Below, piece after piece: positions 8,669 through 18,114 of a stretch of 64,000 nt of DNA. Numbering within the stretch: position 1 is the first letter of the stretch; each line of letters begins with the position of its first letter. This stretch comes from Flavobacterium luminosum. GTDB lineage: Bacteria > Bacteroidota > Bacteroidia > Flavobacteriales > Flavobacteriaceae. The stretch is from the NCBI RefSeq assembly GCF_023635005.1, contig NZ_JAMLJM010000003.1, positions 124,001 to 188,000 of the forward strand. The letters run 5' to 3'. Both the position numbers and the translations under genes were made by a program. The notes under the pieces were generated by a model that searched no databases, was not told where the DNA came from, and saw nothing but the letters and a program-made list of their open reading frames with translations.

Positions 8669-10141
8669 CTATCGCGAATAATTCGGAGCTTCTTTCGTAA
8701 TCGTTACATTGTGTGGATGACTTTCTCCGATTCCACTGGCAGTAATCCTTACAAAACGACCTGTTTCCTGTAAAGTTGGAATGTCTTTAGCTCCGCAATA
8801 TCCCATACCAGCACGAAGACCTCCTATGAATTGTAACATACTTTCGTTCAATTCTCCTTTATAAGGCACACGTCCTACAATACCTTCTGGTACTAATTTT
8901 TTTACATCGTCTTCTACATCTTGAAAATAACGATCTTTAGAACCTTCTTTCATGGCTTCCACTGAACCCATACCGCGGTACGATTTGAATTTTCTTCCTT
9001 CAAAAATAATAGTTTCGCCCGGCGATTCTTTTGTTCCTGCTAAAAGAGATCCCAACATAACGCAATCGGCACCAGCAGCAATAGCTTTAGGAATGTCTCC
9101 AGTATAACGAATACCTCCATCAGCAATAACCGGCACACCTGTACCACGTAATGCAGCAGCTACTTCTAATACCGCTGAAAACTGAGGAAATCCAACTCCT
9201 GCCACAACACGAGTCGTACAAATAGATCCAGGACCAATCCCCACTTTTACAGCATCAGCACCGTTTGCTACCAAGTAAAGTGCTGCTTCAGGGGTAGCAA
9301 TATTTCCTACTACCACATCTAATTCAGGGAATTTTTCTTTTACTTGTTTTAAAACTTCTACAACACCTTTGGTATGTCCGTGAGCTGTATCAATAATTAC
9401 TGCATCTACACCTGCTCCTACCAAAGCTTCTGCTCTTTGAACGGCATCTGCAGTTACTCCTAGAGCGGCTGCTACTCTCAAACGGCCGAACTTATCTTTA
9501 TTCGCGTTGGGTTTTTGAGTCAACTTTGTAATATCTCTAAAAGTAATTAATCCTACTAATCTATAATCAGAATCTACAACTGGAAGCTTTTCAATTTTAT
9601 TGCCTTGCAAAATTTCTTCTGCTTGAACTAAAGTAGTCCCTTCGGGTGCCGTCACTAGATTTTGAGATGTCATTACCTCAGTAATCAATCGTTCATTTTC
9701 TTTTTCAAAGCGTAAATCTCTGTTAGTGACAATCCCTTTTAATATCTGATTTTCATCGACTACAGGAATTCCTCCAATGCTGTATTCACGCATAACATTT
9801 TTGGCATCTCCTACAGTAGCTGTTAACGGTAAAGTTACAGGATCGATAATCATACCGCTCTCTGCTCGTTTTACTTTACGTACTTCCGCTGCCTGCTTTT
9901 TAATAGACATATTCTTGTGCAATACCCCTATTCCTCCTTCTTGAGCCATAGCAATAGCCATAGCACTCTCGGTAACGGTATCCATAGCTGCCGAAACGAT
10001 AGGAGTGTTAAGAGTAATGTTTTTTGTGAATTTTGTTTTGATGCTTACTTCGCGTGGAAGTACTTCTGAGTAGTTGGGAACGAGCAATACATCGTCATAA
10101 GTTAACCCTTCGCCGATAATTTTAGTTGTGTGTGCGTTCAT
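8669..10141 (-). CDS. guaB: Inosine-5'-monophosphate dehydrogenase
   Basis: 490 residues from the ATG at 10141; a longer frame would run into the promoter. It oxidises IMP to XMP with NAD, the rate-limiting step towards GMP. The TIM-barrel core begins with [18 protein letters not shown], is interrupted by a pair of CBS domains at about 95-205, and carries the catalytic loop [10 protein letters not shown] with Cys308. The flap and C-terminal substrate motifs ([17 protein letters not shown]) are present. Length and domain order are standard for bacterial IMPDH. It is transcribed alone, divergently from an orphan membrane protein gene. Confidence 0.98.
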   Translation of the reverse strand: MNAHTTKIIGEGLTYDDVLLVPNYSEVLPREVSIKTKFTKNITLNTPIVSAAMDTVTESAMAIAMAQEGGIGVLHKNMSIKKQAAEVRKVKRAESGMIIDPVTLPLTATVGDAKNVMREYSIGGIPVVDENQILKGIVTNRDLRFEKENERLITEVMTSQNLVTAPEGTTLVQAEEILQGNKIEKLPVVDSDYRLVGLITFRDITKLTQKPNANKDKFGRLRVAAALGVTADAVQRAEALVGAGVDAVIIDTAHGHTKGVVEVLKQVKEKFPELDVVVGNIATPEAALYLVANGADAVKVGIGPGSICTTRVVAGVGFPQFSAVLEVAAALRGTGVPVIADGGIRYTGDIPKAIAAGADCVMLGSLLAGTKESPGETIIFEGRKFKSYRGMGSVEAMKEGSKDRYFQDVEDDVKKLVPEGIVGRVPYKGELNESMLQFIGGLRAGMGYCGAKDIPTLQETGRFVRITASGIGESHPHNVTITKEAPNYSR

Positions 10142-10166
10142 TTGCAATTTGTAATTAAATTGCACG

Positions 10167-10197
10167 CAAATATACGACTTTAGTTTATTTAAATCAA
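10167..10197 (-). promoter_or_regulatory. guaB promoter
   Basis: On the minus strand TTG (10195-10197) is followed after 20 bases by TATATTTG (10167-10174), a perfect fit to the Bacteroidota consensus, 25 bases upstream of the start codon. Confidence 0.75.
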
Positions 10198-10232
10198 TCT
10201 TATTCTCTATAAAAAATTTTCAAAAACTTTAA

Positions 10233-10988
10233 ATGGAAGCCTTGAATCTCATACTTTTTGAAGCAATATTTATTGGTCTCTGTATATTATTACTCTATCA
10301 TTTCAAAAAAATCATTGGACTAGAAATATTGTATGTCTTCATTGGGTCTTTACAGTTTTTTCAAACAATTTTAGCTTCTAATGTCTATAATAATATTTTC
10401 GGAGAAGTAGTACTCTCCCCTGGATCCTCTGTTCTATTTAATGCGGCTCTTTTTACAATACTATTATTGTTTCATACTGAGAAAATCTCTAAGACTAGAT
10501 CTCTAATATTTGGACTCATTATTTCCAATGTACTAATTACTATTATCTCTTTTATTACTTATGAACAAATTAAAACAGACAATTACACTATACAAGCAGA
10601 CTTTCTATCCAATTTATTGAACGATAACACTACATTATTCCTAGTAGGTACGTTTCTTTTGTATTTGGACTGTTTTATCATGTTGTTTATTTATGCGTTT
10701 TTAGATTTTATATTAAAACAACGCTTTCTGTTCCTTCGAATTTTAATCACTTTAGTGTTTATTTCTATTTTTGATTCCATTATTTTTTATAACCTAAACT
10801 ACTTTTTAGTAAATGATAATGCCAATTTGGTTTTATCAAGCATCATTGGAAAAGTTTTATTCGCCTCTATTTTTTCGATATTACTATTTTCCTATCTACG
10901 GATCACCAAAAAAATGTCGATGAAAAACAGTGTATCTTCTAGTATTGAAATTATAAAGATTTTCACTTTCAATGAAAACAAAGACTAG
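10233..10988 (+). CDS. Seven-helix integral membrane protein of unknown function
   Basis: 251 residues with about seven membrane helices (roughly 7-27, 30-52, 64-82, 88-108, 132-160, 165-190, 200-222) and a short basic cytoplasmic C-terminus. The pattern of the first half, with a LEILYVFIGSLQFFQTI helix then a Ser/Pro-rich break, is loosely like the VUT_1/YhhQ fold and the membrane sensor parts derived from it. I cannot see the family's diagnostic residues and make no functional assignment. No kinase or output domain is attached. It is divergent from guaB and sits ahead of the iron-receptor-like gene, 120 bases away. Confidence 0.6.
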   Translation: MEALNLILFEAIFIGLCILLLYHFKKIIGLEILYVFIGSLQFFQTILASNVYNNIFGEVVLSPGSSVLFNAALFTILLLFHTEKISKTRSLIFGLIISNVLITIISFITYEQIKTDNYTIQADFLSNLLNDNTTLFLVGTFLLYLDCFIMLFIYAFLDFILKQRFLFLRILITLVFISIFDSIIFYNLNYFLVNDNANLVLSSIIGKVLFASIFSILLFSYLRITKKMSMKNSVSSSIEIIKIFTFNENKD

Positions 10989-11022
10989 GTCTAATTACCT
11001 ATTATAAAACAGGTCATAATTT

Positions 11023-11105
11023 TTATTTAAAATAAGTCTAAATAAATTTGTTAATTAGAAACTCGGGTTTTATTTTTGCACTATATTTTTAATTAGTCTA
11101 AATAA
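11023..11105 (+). promoter_or_regulatory. Duplicated operator-like repeat flanking the TonB-receptor promoter
   Basis: Two copies of AGTCTAAATAA (within 11033-11045 and 11093-11105) lie exactly 60 bases apart. The first belongs to a perfect TTATTTA-N9-TAAATAA inverted repeat at 11023-11045; the second keeps the same layout with a degenerate left arm (5 of 7). One copy abuts the -33 element and the other lies just downstream of the predicted transcription start. This is the arrangement expected for repression by a metal-dependent regulator (Fur or DtxR type), which is an inference. Confidence 0.55.
11048..11078 (+). promoter_or_regulatory. TonB-receptor gene promoter
   Basis: TTG (11048-11050), 20 bases, then TATTTTTG (11071-11078): a perfect consensus, ending 30 bases before the start codon. 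Confidence 0.75.
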
Positions 11106-11108
11106 CAC

Positions 11109-13328
11109 ATGAGGCCAACACTTTTATTTTCTTGTTTGATCGTTTTTAGTTTTAATACAAATGCTCAGCAAAAACAAAAAGATACTACAAAAACTCTAAA
11201 TGAAGTTATAATCAGCGCCAATTCCTTACTAGGCAGTAAATTTGAAGCTAAAAACAGAACAGGATCTGCTACATTTATAACTCCTCAAGAACTTAAAAAA
11301 TTTGGACATACCGACATCAATCGCGTTTTAAAAAACGTTCCTGGTGTAAATATTTATGAAGAAGACGGATTTGGTTTAAGACCAAACATCAGTTTAAGAG
11401 GTACTTCTGGCGAAAGAAGTTCTAAGATTACCTTGATGGAAGATGGTGTACTCATTGCACCGGCACCGTATTCGGCACCTGCAGCCTATTATTTTCCTTC
11501 AATCGCAAGAATGAATGCTGTTGAAATTTTAAAAGGAAGTAGTCAAATTCAATACGGTCCATTTACAACTGGAGGAGCGATAAACTTTCTTTCAGTACCA
11601 ACTCCAACAAAAAATTATGGTACTTTTCAAGCTAACTATGGTAGTTTTGAATCTAGACGTATTTTCAGTGAAGCAGGTGTAAAAGCTAAAAATGCAGGTT
11701 TTGTGATTCAATATATGAATTTTGGTTCTAAAGGTTTCAAAGAACTAGCTAAAGGGGGAAATACAGGATTTGACAAAAACGATTTGGTAGCAAAACTTCA
11801 TCTTACAACCAATAAAGACAAAAAAATAGTTAATAGTTTAGATTTAAAACTACAATATGCTGACGAAGTCTCTAACGAAACTTATTTAGGACTAACTGAA
11901 GAAGACTTTAATAAGAACGCATTCCTACGCTATGCTTCCTCTGAAAAAGATAAAATGACTAACGATCATTTGCAATTTACCGCTACACATACGCTGAAAA
12001 TAGGTAATTTCATGCGTATCACTACAACAGCGTATCAAAACAAATTTGCTAGAAATTGGTACAAATTAGATAAGGTAAAATTCGGGACACAAAATTTAGG
12101 GATTAATGATATCTTGATTAATCCTTCCCTATACAACAACCACTTTGCAATCATCAACGGATCAGTTAATTCGGCTGATAATGCGCTGTCAGTAAAAGCA
12201 AACAATAGAAATTACCTTTCTAAAGGGATCCAAACCAAATTTGATTATCATTTCTCGACTGATGAACTTATTCATGATATCGAAATTGGAGCTCGCTACC
12301 ATTACGACGAAGAAGATCGTTTTCAATGGGTAGATGGTTACAATATTCTTAACGGTTCCATGAATTTAACAAATAGTGGTATTGGCGGAAGTGATACTAA
12401 CAAAATAGCATCGGCTAAGGCATTTTCGGCACACGCGATGTATAAATTAAAATACAATAAACTAACAATAACACCTGGGGTACGTCTTGAAACAATTGAT
12501 CTTTATAACGAAGACTTCGGAAAGACAGATCCTACTCGATCAGGCAATAATTTAAAAACGGATGACAATTTTGTTAGAGTTTGGTTACCGGGAATAGGTG
12601 CTAATTATAAATTTTCTGAAAATATCTCATTTTTTGGAGGAGTACACAAAGGCTTTGCGCCACCCACTAACAAAAAAGGCCAAATTGCTGAAAGTAGCGT
12701 AAATATTGAAGTAGGATCACGATTTAATCACAACCAATTAAGCGGTGAACTTATCCTATTTTACAATGACTATTCGAATATGCTAGGTAGCGATTTAGCC
12801 GCGAATGGAGGAACAGGAAGTTTAGATCAGTTTAATGCAGGAAAAGTAAATGTAAAAGGTTTAGAATTCCTTTTAAACTATAATTTACTATCTGCAGAAA
12901 ATAATTTAGTGTTACCCGTTACTTTAGGCTACACCTATACAGATACCGAATTTTTAAGTAGTTTCGGAAGTTCTGATGAACTTTGGGGAATTGTGACTAA
13001 AGGTGATGAATTGCCTTATATTTCAAAACATCAAGCCAATGGGTCGATTGCCCTAGAACACAAAAAATTTGATATCTCTTTTTCTGCAAAATATAATGGT
13101 GCTTTCAGAACCAAAGCAGGAAAAGGTAGTATACCAAATAATTTAAAAGTAGGAGATAACTTTATTCTAGACCTTGGTTCAAGATATCACCTTAATCAAT
13201 GGATTAGCTTTACTGCAACCATCAACAATTTATTAGATAAGACCTATCTTGTTTCTAGAACACCAGCGGGGTTACGTCCAGGAATGCCATTCAGTTTCAG
13301 CGGTGGAATGATCTTGAATTTATTATAA
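11109..13328 (+). CDS. FecA-like TonB-dependent outer-membrane receptor
   Basis: 739 residues. A signal peptide (1-20, ending TNAQ) precedes a plug domain of about residues 35-160 with typical signatures (FITPQELKKFGHTDINRVLKNVPGVNI, summarised; PNISLRGTSGERSSKITLMEDGV region; VEILKGSSQIQYGP). A 22-strand barrel follows, ending in GGMILNLL. The plug sequence is closest in style to iron-dicitrate receptors (FecA family), so a ferric siderophore or citrate is the likely ligand. No SusD-like partner is adjacent, which argues against glycan uptake. The duplicated operator at the promoter suggests metal control. It ends at a bidirectional terminator. Confidence 0.85.
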   Translation: MRPTLLFSCLIVFSFNTNAQQKQKDTTKTLNEVIISANSLLGSKFEAKNRTGSATFITPQELKKFGHTDINRVLKNVPGVNIYEEDGFGLRPNISLRGTSGERSSKITLMEDGVLIAPAPYSAPAAYYFPSIARMNAVEILKGSSQIQYGPFTTGGAINFLSVPTPTKNYGTFQANYGSFESRRIFSEAGVKAKNAGFVIQYMNFGSKGFKELAKGGNTGFDKNDLVAKLHLTTNKDKKIVNSLDLKLQYADEVSNETYLGLTEEDFNKNAFLRYASSEKDKMTNDHLQFTATHTLKIGNFMRITTTAYQNKFARNWYKLDKVKFGTQNLGINDILINPSLYNNHFAIINGSVNSADNALSVKANNRNYLSKGIQTKFDYHFSTDELIHDIEIGARYHYDEEDRFQWVDGYNILNGSMNLTNSGIGGSDTNKIASAKAFSAHAMYKLKYNKLTITPGVRLETIDLYNEDFGKTDPTRSGNNLKTDDNFVRVWLPGIGANYKFSENISFFGGVHKGFAPPTNKKGQIAESSVNIEVGSRFNHNQLSGELILFYNDYSNMLGSDLAANGGTGSLDQFNAGKVNVKGLEFLLNYNLLSAENNLVLPVTLGYTYTDTEFLSSFGSSDELWGIVTKGDELPYISKHQANGSIALEHKKFDISFSAKYNGAFRTKAGKGSIPNNLKVGDNFILDLGSRYHLNQWISFTATINNLLDKTYLVSRTPAGLRPGMPFSFSGGMILNLL

Positions 13329-13342
13329 AAATATTTTATAAC

Positions 13343-13381
13343 AAAAAGGAGCCCTATCGTTATGTTAGGGCTCCTTTTTTT
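13343..13381. terminator. Bidirectional terminator between the TonB receptor and HMG-CoA lyase genes
   Basis: A 14-bp stem (AAAAAGGAGCCCTA with its complement), a 9-base loop and a T run serve convergent genes. Confidence 0.9.
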
Positions 13382-13399
13382 ATGAATCTTTTTGAGTAT

Positions 13400-14269
13400 T
13401 TAATGATATACCGTAAAAATTTTCAAAGCTTCATTGTACGCACTTTCAAAACTCATTGATTTTAAATTATGATCTGCTTTTTGACTCGTAAAATAAGATA
13501 GCATTTTTTCGGTGGGCATATTCCCCGTCAAATCGTCCTTAGCCATAGGGCAACCACCAAAACCTTGAATGGCACCATCAAATCTGCGGCAACCTGCTTT
13601 GTATGCTGCATCTACTTTTTCAAACCATTTATCTGGTGTAGTATGCAAATGAGCTCCAAATTCGATCTGAGGATATTTCGGAATTAAATTCGAAAATAAA
13701 TAATCAATGACCTCCGGAGTTGAACTTCCTACAGTGTCCGAAAGAGATAAAATTTTACCCCCCATATTGGCTAGTCTTTCTGTCCACTCCCCTACTATTT
13801 CTACATTCCAAGGATCACCATAAGGATTTCCAAAACCCATTGAAATATAAGTCACTACTTCTTTATTCGATTTGTCCGCTATGTCTAAAATTTCCTGTAA
13901 AGTAACCAAGGATTCCGCAATTGTCTTGTGCGTATTACGCATTTGAAAATTTTCTGAAATCGAAAACGGAAATCCTAAATACTGAATTTCAGGATGTTTT
14001 GAAGCACTTTCTGCTCCTTGAGTATTGGCAATTATAGCGAGTAGTTTACTTTCTGTTTGCGATAAATCGAGTTTTGCTAAGACCTCTGCCGTATCCTGCA
14101 TTTGCGGAATGGCTTTTGCTGAAACAAAACTACCAAAATCTATAGTATCGAAACCAACGCGCAATAAAGACTGAATGTATTGCACTTTTTTATCGGTAGG
14201 AATAAAGTCCTTAATTCCCTGCATGGCATCGCGAGGACACTCAATAATTTTAATTTTGTTGGCATTCAT
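13400..14269 (-). CDS. Hydroxymethylglutaryl-CoA lyase
   Basis: 289 residues from the ATG at 14269; an in-frame ATG at 14275 is equally possible. It cleaves 3-hydroxy-3-methylglutaryl-CoA to acetoacetate and acetyl-CoA, the last step of leucine breakdown. The TIM-barrel shows the substrate pair Arg13-Asp14 in the opening segment, the metal-binding HLH at 207-209 and the catalytic Cys240 in GGCPMAKDDLTGNM. The length fits the family. It lies directly downstream of pyrD in a probable two-gene unit. It is functionally linked to the leucine dehydrogenase gene elsewhere in the window, though not co-located with it. Confidence 0.9.
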   Translation of the reverse strand: MNANKIKIIECPRDAMQGIKDFIPTDKKVQYIQSLLRVGFDTIDFGSFVSAKAIPQMQDTAEVLAKLDLSQTESKLLAIIANTQGAESASKHPEIQYLGFPFSISENFQMRNTHKTIAESLVTLQEILDIADKSNKEVVTYISMGFGNPYGDPWNVEIVGEWTERLANMGGKILSLSDTVGSSTPEVIDYLFSNLIPKYPQIEFGAHLHTTPDKWFEKVDAAYKAGCRRFDGAIQGFGGCPMAKDDLTGNMPTEKMLSYFTSQKADHNLKSMSFESAYNEALKIFTVYH

Positions 14270-14290
14270 AGACATCAAAAATATAATTAT

Positions 14291-15310
14291 TTAAGCAGTT
14301 TCTAAAATCTTTTTATTAATCGCCTTAATTAACGCAGGACCTTCATAAATAAATCCGGTGTACAGTTGCACTAAACTCGCTCCAGCCTTGAGTTTCTCAA
14401 TAGCATCTTCAGGCGAATGAATTCCTCCCACTCCTATTATAGGAAAACTTCGGTTACTGTTTTCAGACAAGAAACGAATAACTTCGGTGGAACGTTGTGT
14501 TAATGGTTTTCCAGATAATCCTCCTATTTCAATTTTATTAACCGATTTCAAACCTTCTCTAGCTATGGTAGTATTTGTTGCGATTACTCCAGCTATTTGG
14601 GTTGTAGTAACAATTTCAATAATATCTAACAACTGATCGTTGGTCAAATCTGGAGCTATCTTTAATAAAATAGGTTTAGGATTCGTCTTTTTATGATTCA
14701 AATCCTGCAATGTTTGGAGTAAATGTATTAATGGTTCTTTTTCCTGTAATTCACGAAGTCCTGGAGTATTAGGAGAACTCACATTAACCACAAAATAATC
14801 AACATGGTCAAATAGAGCTTCAAAACAAAAAGTGTAATCTTCTACCGCACGTTCATTTGGTGTAATTTTGTTCTTACCAATATTCCCTCCTATTAAAACC
14901 CCTTGGTTCTTTTTTAAGCGCTGTACTGCTTCCAATACGCCTCCGTTATTAAAACCCATACGATTAATTATGGCTGAATCTTCCAACAGACGAAACAAAC
15001 GCTTTTTTGGATTGCCTTCTTGAGGTTTTGGAGTTAAAGTTCCTATTTCGATAAATCCGAAACCAAAATTTGACAATTCCTGAAATAGTTTCGCATCTTT
15101 ATCAAAACCTGCAGCCAATCCCACCGGATTTTTAAATTTTAATCCAAAAACTTCACGCTCTAATCGGGAGTCCTTTATTTCAAACAAAGAACGAATTAAA
15201 GCCGAAACACCGGGAATCTTGTTGATTAATCGAATAACAGAAAAAGAAAAATAATGCACTTTTTCAGGATCAAACCCGAAAAGAATAGGACGAATAATAC
15301 TTTTATACAT
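14291..15310 (-). CDS. pyrD: Dihydroorotate dehydrogenase (quinone), class 2
   Basis: 339 residues from the ATG at 15310; upstream in-frame codons overlap the promoter. It oxidises dihydroorotate to orotate in pyrimidine synthesis, passing electrons to quinone at the membrane. Class 2 features are the N-terminal helical extension ([20 protein letters not shown]) and the catalytic Ser in [13 protein letters not shown] near residue 178. FMN-binding segments GLAAGFDKD and [11 protein letters not shown] are clear. The HMG-CoA lyase gene follows on the same strand. Confidence 0.95.
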   Translation of the reverse strand: MYKSIIRPILFGFDPEKVHYFSFSVIRLINKIPGVSALIRSLFEIKDSRLEREVFGLKFKNPVGLAAGFDKDAKLFQELSNFGFGFIEIGTLTPKPQEGNPKKRLFRLLEDSAIINRMGFNNGGVLEAVQRLKKNQGVLIGGNIGKNKITPNERAVEDYTFCFEALFDHVDYFVVNVSSPNTPGLRELQEKEPLIHLLQTLQDLNHKKTNPKPILLKIAPDLTNDQLLDIIEIVTTTQIAGVIATNTTIAREGLKSVNKIEIGGLSGKPLTQRSTEVIRFLSENSNRSFPIIGVGGIHSPEDAIEKLKAGASLVQLYTGFIYEGPALIKAINKKILETA

Positions 15311-15328
15311 AATAGTTGTGTTGTGGCA

Positions 15329-15336
15329 CAAAAGTA
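15329..15336 (-). promoter_or_regulatory. -7 element of pyrD
   Basis: TACTTTTG on the minus strand matches TAnnTTTG, 18 bases upstream of the pyrD ATG. No convincing -33 TTG is seen. Confidence 0.4.
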
Positions 15337-15418
15337 AGAATAAGAAGCCGAAATTTAAAATGAATACTCTATTGCATTTTTTCTTAACTTCGTAGAGAAC
15401 AAAGTAATAAACTTTACA

Positions 15419-15736
15419 ATGTCAGAAGCTACTCTTTTAGGCAACAAACCGGTTATTTTTTCCGGAAGTGCCAAACACAGCCGTAATAGTAAGTACAGAA
15501 GTGGTAAGTTATTTTTGCTTCCCGATGAGTTAGTGTTTCAATCGGATGGATTTCATTTTAAAAACGACACAACACGAATTGGTCTTTATGAAATAAAAGA
15601 AGTTAAAAGTTTTACGACGCTACTCATTATTCCGAATGGCTTGAGCATTATAACTCGAGACGGAAACCAAGAAGACTTCATCCTGAACAATCGTAGGGAA
15701 TGGAAAGAAAAAATAGAACAAATGATCGAGAAATAA
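15419..15736 (+). CDS. Small GRAM/PH-like domain protein
   Basis: 105 residues with no signal peptide or membrane helix. The pattern [17 protein letters not shown], then [12 protein letters not shown], then [16 protein letters not shown] and a closing amphipathic helix ([11 protein letters not shown]) is that of a GRAM domain, a PH-like beta-sandwich that often binds lipid or membrane surfaces. Bacterial GRAM proteins are uncharacterised, so no role is proposed. It is divergent from pyrD and upstream of pepT. Confidence 0.6.
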   Translation: MSEATLLGNKPVIFSGSAKHSRNSKYRSGKLFLLPDELVFQSDGFHFKNDTTRIGLYEIKEVKSFTTLLIIPNGLSIITRDGNQEDFILNNRREWKEKIEQMIEK

Positions 15737-15815
15737 CACATTATTCATCGTTACTATAAAAGTAATTTCACTTCCAAACCCCATCTGTTCTCTTAAAAAA
15801 ACCAAACAATTTCCT

Positions 15816-15823
15816 TACATTTG
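15816..15823 (+). promoter_or_regulatory. -7 element of pepT
   Basis: TACATTTG, a perfect TAnnTTTG match, ends 22 bases before the pepT ATG. No good TTG is seen at -33. Confidence 0.45.
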
Positions 15824-15845
15824 TTACTCAAAAAAATCACTACAA

Positions 15846-17090
15846 ATGCAACATATTATTGACCGTTTTATCAGCTACGTAACTATCGATACAGAAGCTG
15901 ATCCAAATTCAAATACAACTCCCAGCTCAGCAAAACAATGGGATTTAGCCAATAAACTAGTAGAAGAACTAAAAAACATCGGTTTACAAGATGTAACCAT
16001 AGACGACAAAGCGTACATTCAAGCAACTTTACCTAGCAATATCGACAGAGAGGTGCCTACCATTGGGTTTGTCTCTCATTTTGACACTACTCCTGATTTT
16101 ACAGGTGCTAATGTAAAACCACAAATTGTTCACAATTACGACGGAGGTGATATCGTATTAAACAAAGAACAAAATGTAGTTTTATCACCGTCCTATTTTG
16201 AAGATTTACTGTTATACAAAGGGCAAACGTTAATTACTACCGATGGAACTACTCTTCTTGGTGCCGATGATAAAGCAGGAATCACCGAGATCGTGACTGC
16301 TATGGAATATTTAATCCAACATCCCGAAATCAAACACGGAACTATCAAGGTTGGATTTACTCCAGACGAGGAAATTGGTCGAGGCGCTGACTTTTTTGAT
16401 GTAGAGAAATTTGGTTGTGATTGGGCTTACACTATGGATGGAAGTCAAATTGGCGAATTAGAATTCGAAAATTTCAATGCTGCTGGTGTAAAACTTAAAT
16501 TCAAAGGAAAAAGTGTGCATCCTGGCTACGCTAAAGGAAAAATGATCAACTCTATGTTGTTAGCCAACAAATACATTTCTAAACTACCAAAAAAACAAGT
16601 TCCCGAAAGAACCCAAGATTACGAAGGTTTTTTCCACGTAGTGCATTTTGATGGTAGCATCGAAGAAACAAATGTAGAGTTAATTATACGCGATCACGAC
16701 CGTAAAAAATTCGAAAAGCGCAAAAAATTTGCTCAAAAAATCGCTGATAAAATCAACAAAAAGTACGAAAAACAATTCGGAGGCGATATCGTAGAAATCC
16801 AAATCAAGGACCAATATTACAACATGCGTGAAAAGGTAGAACCAGTTATGCATATTGTTTCAATTGCCGAAAAAGCAATGAAAAACCTTGGAATTAAACC
16901 AATCATCAAGCCTATTAGAGGAGGTACAGACGGTTCCAGATTATCATACATGGGACTTCCTTGTCCTAATATTTTTGCGGGTGGACATAATTTCCACGGA
17001 AAATACGAATACGTTCCCGTAGAAAGCATGCAAAAAGCAGTAGAGGTAATTATTGAAATTGCCAAAATTACTGCTGAAATCAAAAAGTAG
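15846..17090 (+). CDS. pepT: Peptidase T (tripeptide aminopeptidase, M20B)
   Basis: 414 residues, cytoplasmic. It removes N-terminal residues from tripeptides using two zinc ions. M20 metal and catalytic residues are visible: His78 and Asp80 in SHFDTTPDF, Asp141 in GADDKAG, Glu175-Glu176 in PDEEIGRGAD, the bridging segment YTMDGSQIGE and a late His in GGHNFHGKYE. The dimerisation lid occupies about 210-310. Length and motif spacing fit PepT rather than general M20 carboxypeptidases. Confidence 0.95.
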   Translation: MQHIIDRFISYVTIDTEADPNSNTTPSSAKQWDLANKLVEELKNIGLQDVTIDDKAYIQATLPSNIDREVPTIGFVSHFDTTPDFTGANVKPQIVHNYDGGDIVLNKEQNVVLSPSYFEDLLLYKGQTLITTDGTTLLGADDKAGITEIVTAMEYLIQHPEIKHGTIKVGFTPDEEIGRGADFFDVEKFGCDWAYTMDGSQIGELEFENFNAAGVKLKFKGKSVHPGYAKGKMINSMLLANKYISKLPKKQVPERTQDYEGFFHVVHFDGSIEETNVELIIRDHDRKKFEKRKKFAQKIADKINKKYEKQFGGDIVEIQIKDQYYNMREKVEPVMHIVSIAEKAMKNLGIKPIIKPIRGGTDGSRLSYMGLPCPNIFAGGHNFHGKYEYVPVESMQKAVEVIIEIAKITAEIKK

Positions 17091-17123
17091 CGAATCGTTC
17101 GGGAAATATCAGCAATGGTATTT

Positions 17124-17173
17124 CCCGCTGTTCGTTTTATCTTTTTTTACAAAAAAGGATACCACTGCCATCG
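17124..17173. repeat. Dispersed intergenic repeat, copy A
   Basis: GCTGTTCGTTTTATCTTTT, a short AT-rich spacer, then AAAAGGATACCACTGCCATC. It aligns with copy B at 59547-59620, which differs mainly in a longer internal spacer. The ATCTTTT and AAAAGGAT parts can pair, giving a hairpin. It occupies most of the 134-base gap after pepT. Nothing else is seen in that gap. Confidence 0.6.
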
Positions 17174-17224
17174 GGGCTAAAGTGCCATCTTAAGGCCTTC
17201 TTGAAAATTCTATATTGACTTTAT

Positions 17225-17800
17225 ATGCAAGAAAAAAAATCCTGGCAAAACAATGATCTTTGGGCTGAGGAAATCGATTGTTTAAAATCGATTATTTCCA
17301 AAACTCCATTGTTAGAAACTACCAAATGGGGAGGTATTGTTTACACCTACAAAAATAAAAATATAGTAGGTATTGGTGGATTCAAATCCTATTTTGGACT
17401 ATGGTTTTTCAATGGCGCTTTTCTAAAAGATACCGCAGCGGTTCTAGTTAGCGGGAACGAAGCTACGAAAGCACAACGTCAAATACGTTTTCAATCTATA
17501 GAAGAAATTGACGAAACGCTGATTCTAAATTATATTAACGAAGCGATACAACTTGAAGAACAAGGAAAAGTTCACAAAGCCGAAAAAACACCTTTAGTCC
17601 TTTCATCCTTTTTTGAGACTTTTCTGAATGATCATCCTGAGGTAAAATCGGCATTTGAAGCCTTTACTCTAACCAAAAAGAAAGAATTTGTTGAGTTTAT
17701 CGATACGGCAAAACAAGAAAAAACAAAACTTAGTCGGTTAGAAAAAATTACGCCGATGATTTTAGAAGGAATTGGCCTTAATGACAAATACAGAAAATAA
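17225..17800 (+). CDS. YdeI/OmpD-associated (DUF1801 plus OmdA) family protein
   Basis: 191 residues, soluble. The N-terminal part (about 10-115, ETTKWGGIVYTYKNKNIVGI and FGLWFFNGAFL) is a DUF1801/YdhG-like fold. The C-terminal segment from about 125 (PLVLSSFFETFLNDHPEVKSAFEAFTLTKKKEFVEFI) matches the OmdA module, described as bacteriocin-protection or OmpD-associated. Biochemical function is not known. It ends at a bidirectional terminator facing yajC. Confidence 0.75.
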   Translation: MQEKKSWQNNDLWAEEIDCLKSIISKTPLLETTKWGGIVYTYKNKNIVGIGGFKSYFGLWFFNGAFLKDTAAVLVSGNEATKAQRQIRFQSIEEIDETLILNYINEAIQLEEQGKVHKAEKTPLVLSSFFETFLNDHPEVKSAFEAFTLTKKKEFVEFIDTAKQEKTKLSRLEKITPMILEGIGLNDKYRK

Positions 17801-17801
17801 A

Positions 17802-17827
17802 AAAATCCCAATATTGGGATTTTTTTA
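17802..17827. terminator. Bidirectional terminator between the YdeI-like gene and yajC
   Basis: AATCCCAATATTGGGATT is a perfect palindrome flanked by A and T tracts, between convergent stop codons. Confidence 0.85.
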
Positions 17828-17848
17828 TTGCTCTATGATTACAAAAAA

Positions 17849-18112
17849 TTATTTCGCTTTTAAAGCTACACTTTTCTCAACAGAAACTGCCGAACGATCA
17901 ATTTTAAGTTTTCCTGACATCGTCTCGATAATCAAGGTTGCCTCAGAAACTTCTGAAACTTTTCCGTGAATACCACCAATGGTAATCACTTTGTCACCTA
18001 TTTTAAGGGCACTTTGAAAATCTTTTTCTTTTTTAAGTTTTCTTTGTTGAGGCACAATCATAAAAACGATCATAACCACAAACATTAACAAAAATGGTAA
18101 AAACTGTTGCAT
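17849..18112 (-). CDS. yajC: Preprotein translocase subunit YajC
   Basis: 87 residues: one N-terminal membrane helix (about 3-22) followed by the YajC cytoplasmic domain with PQQRKLKKEKDFQSALKIGDKV and the GGIHGKVSEV strand. It is the small accessory subunit of the SecDF-YajC complex that assists protein export. It lies 2 bases after the DUF1573 lipoprotein gene and ends the nusB-DUF1573-yajC unit. The partner secDF lies about 5.5 kb away on the same strand. Confidence 0.93.
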   Translation of the reverse strand: MQQFLPFLLMFVVMIVFMIVPQQRKLKKEKDFQSALKIGDKVITIGGIHGKVSEVSEATLIIETMSGKLKIDRSAVSVEKSVALKAK

Positions 18113-18114
18113 AA

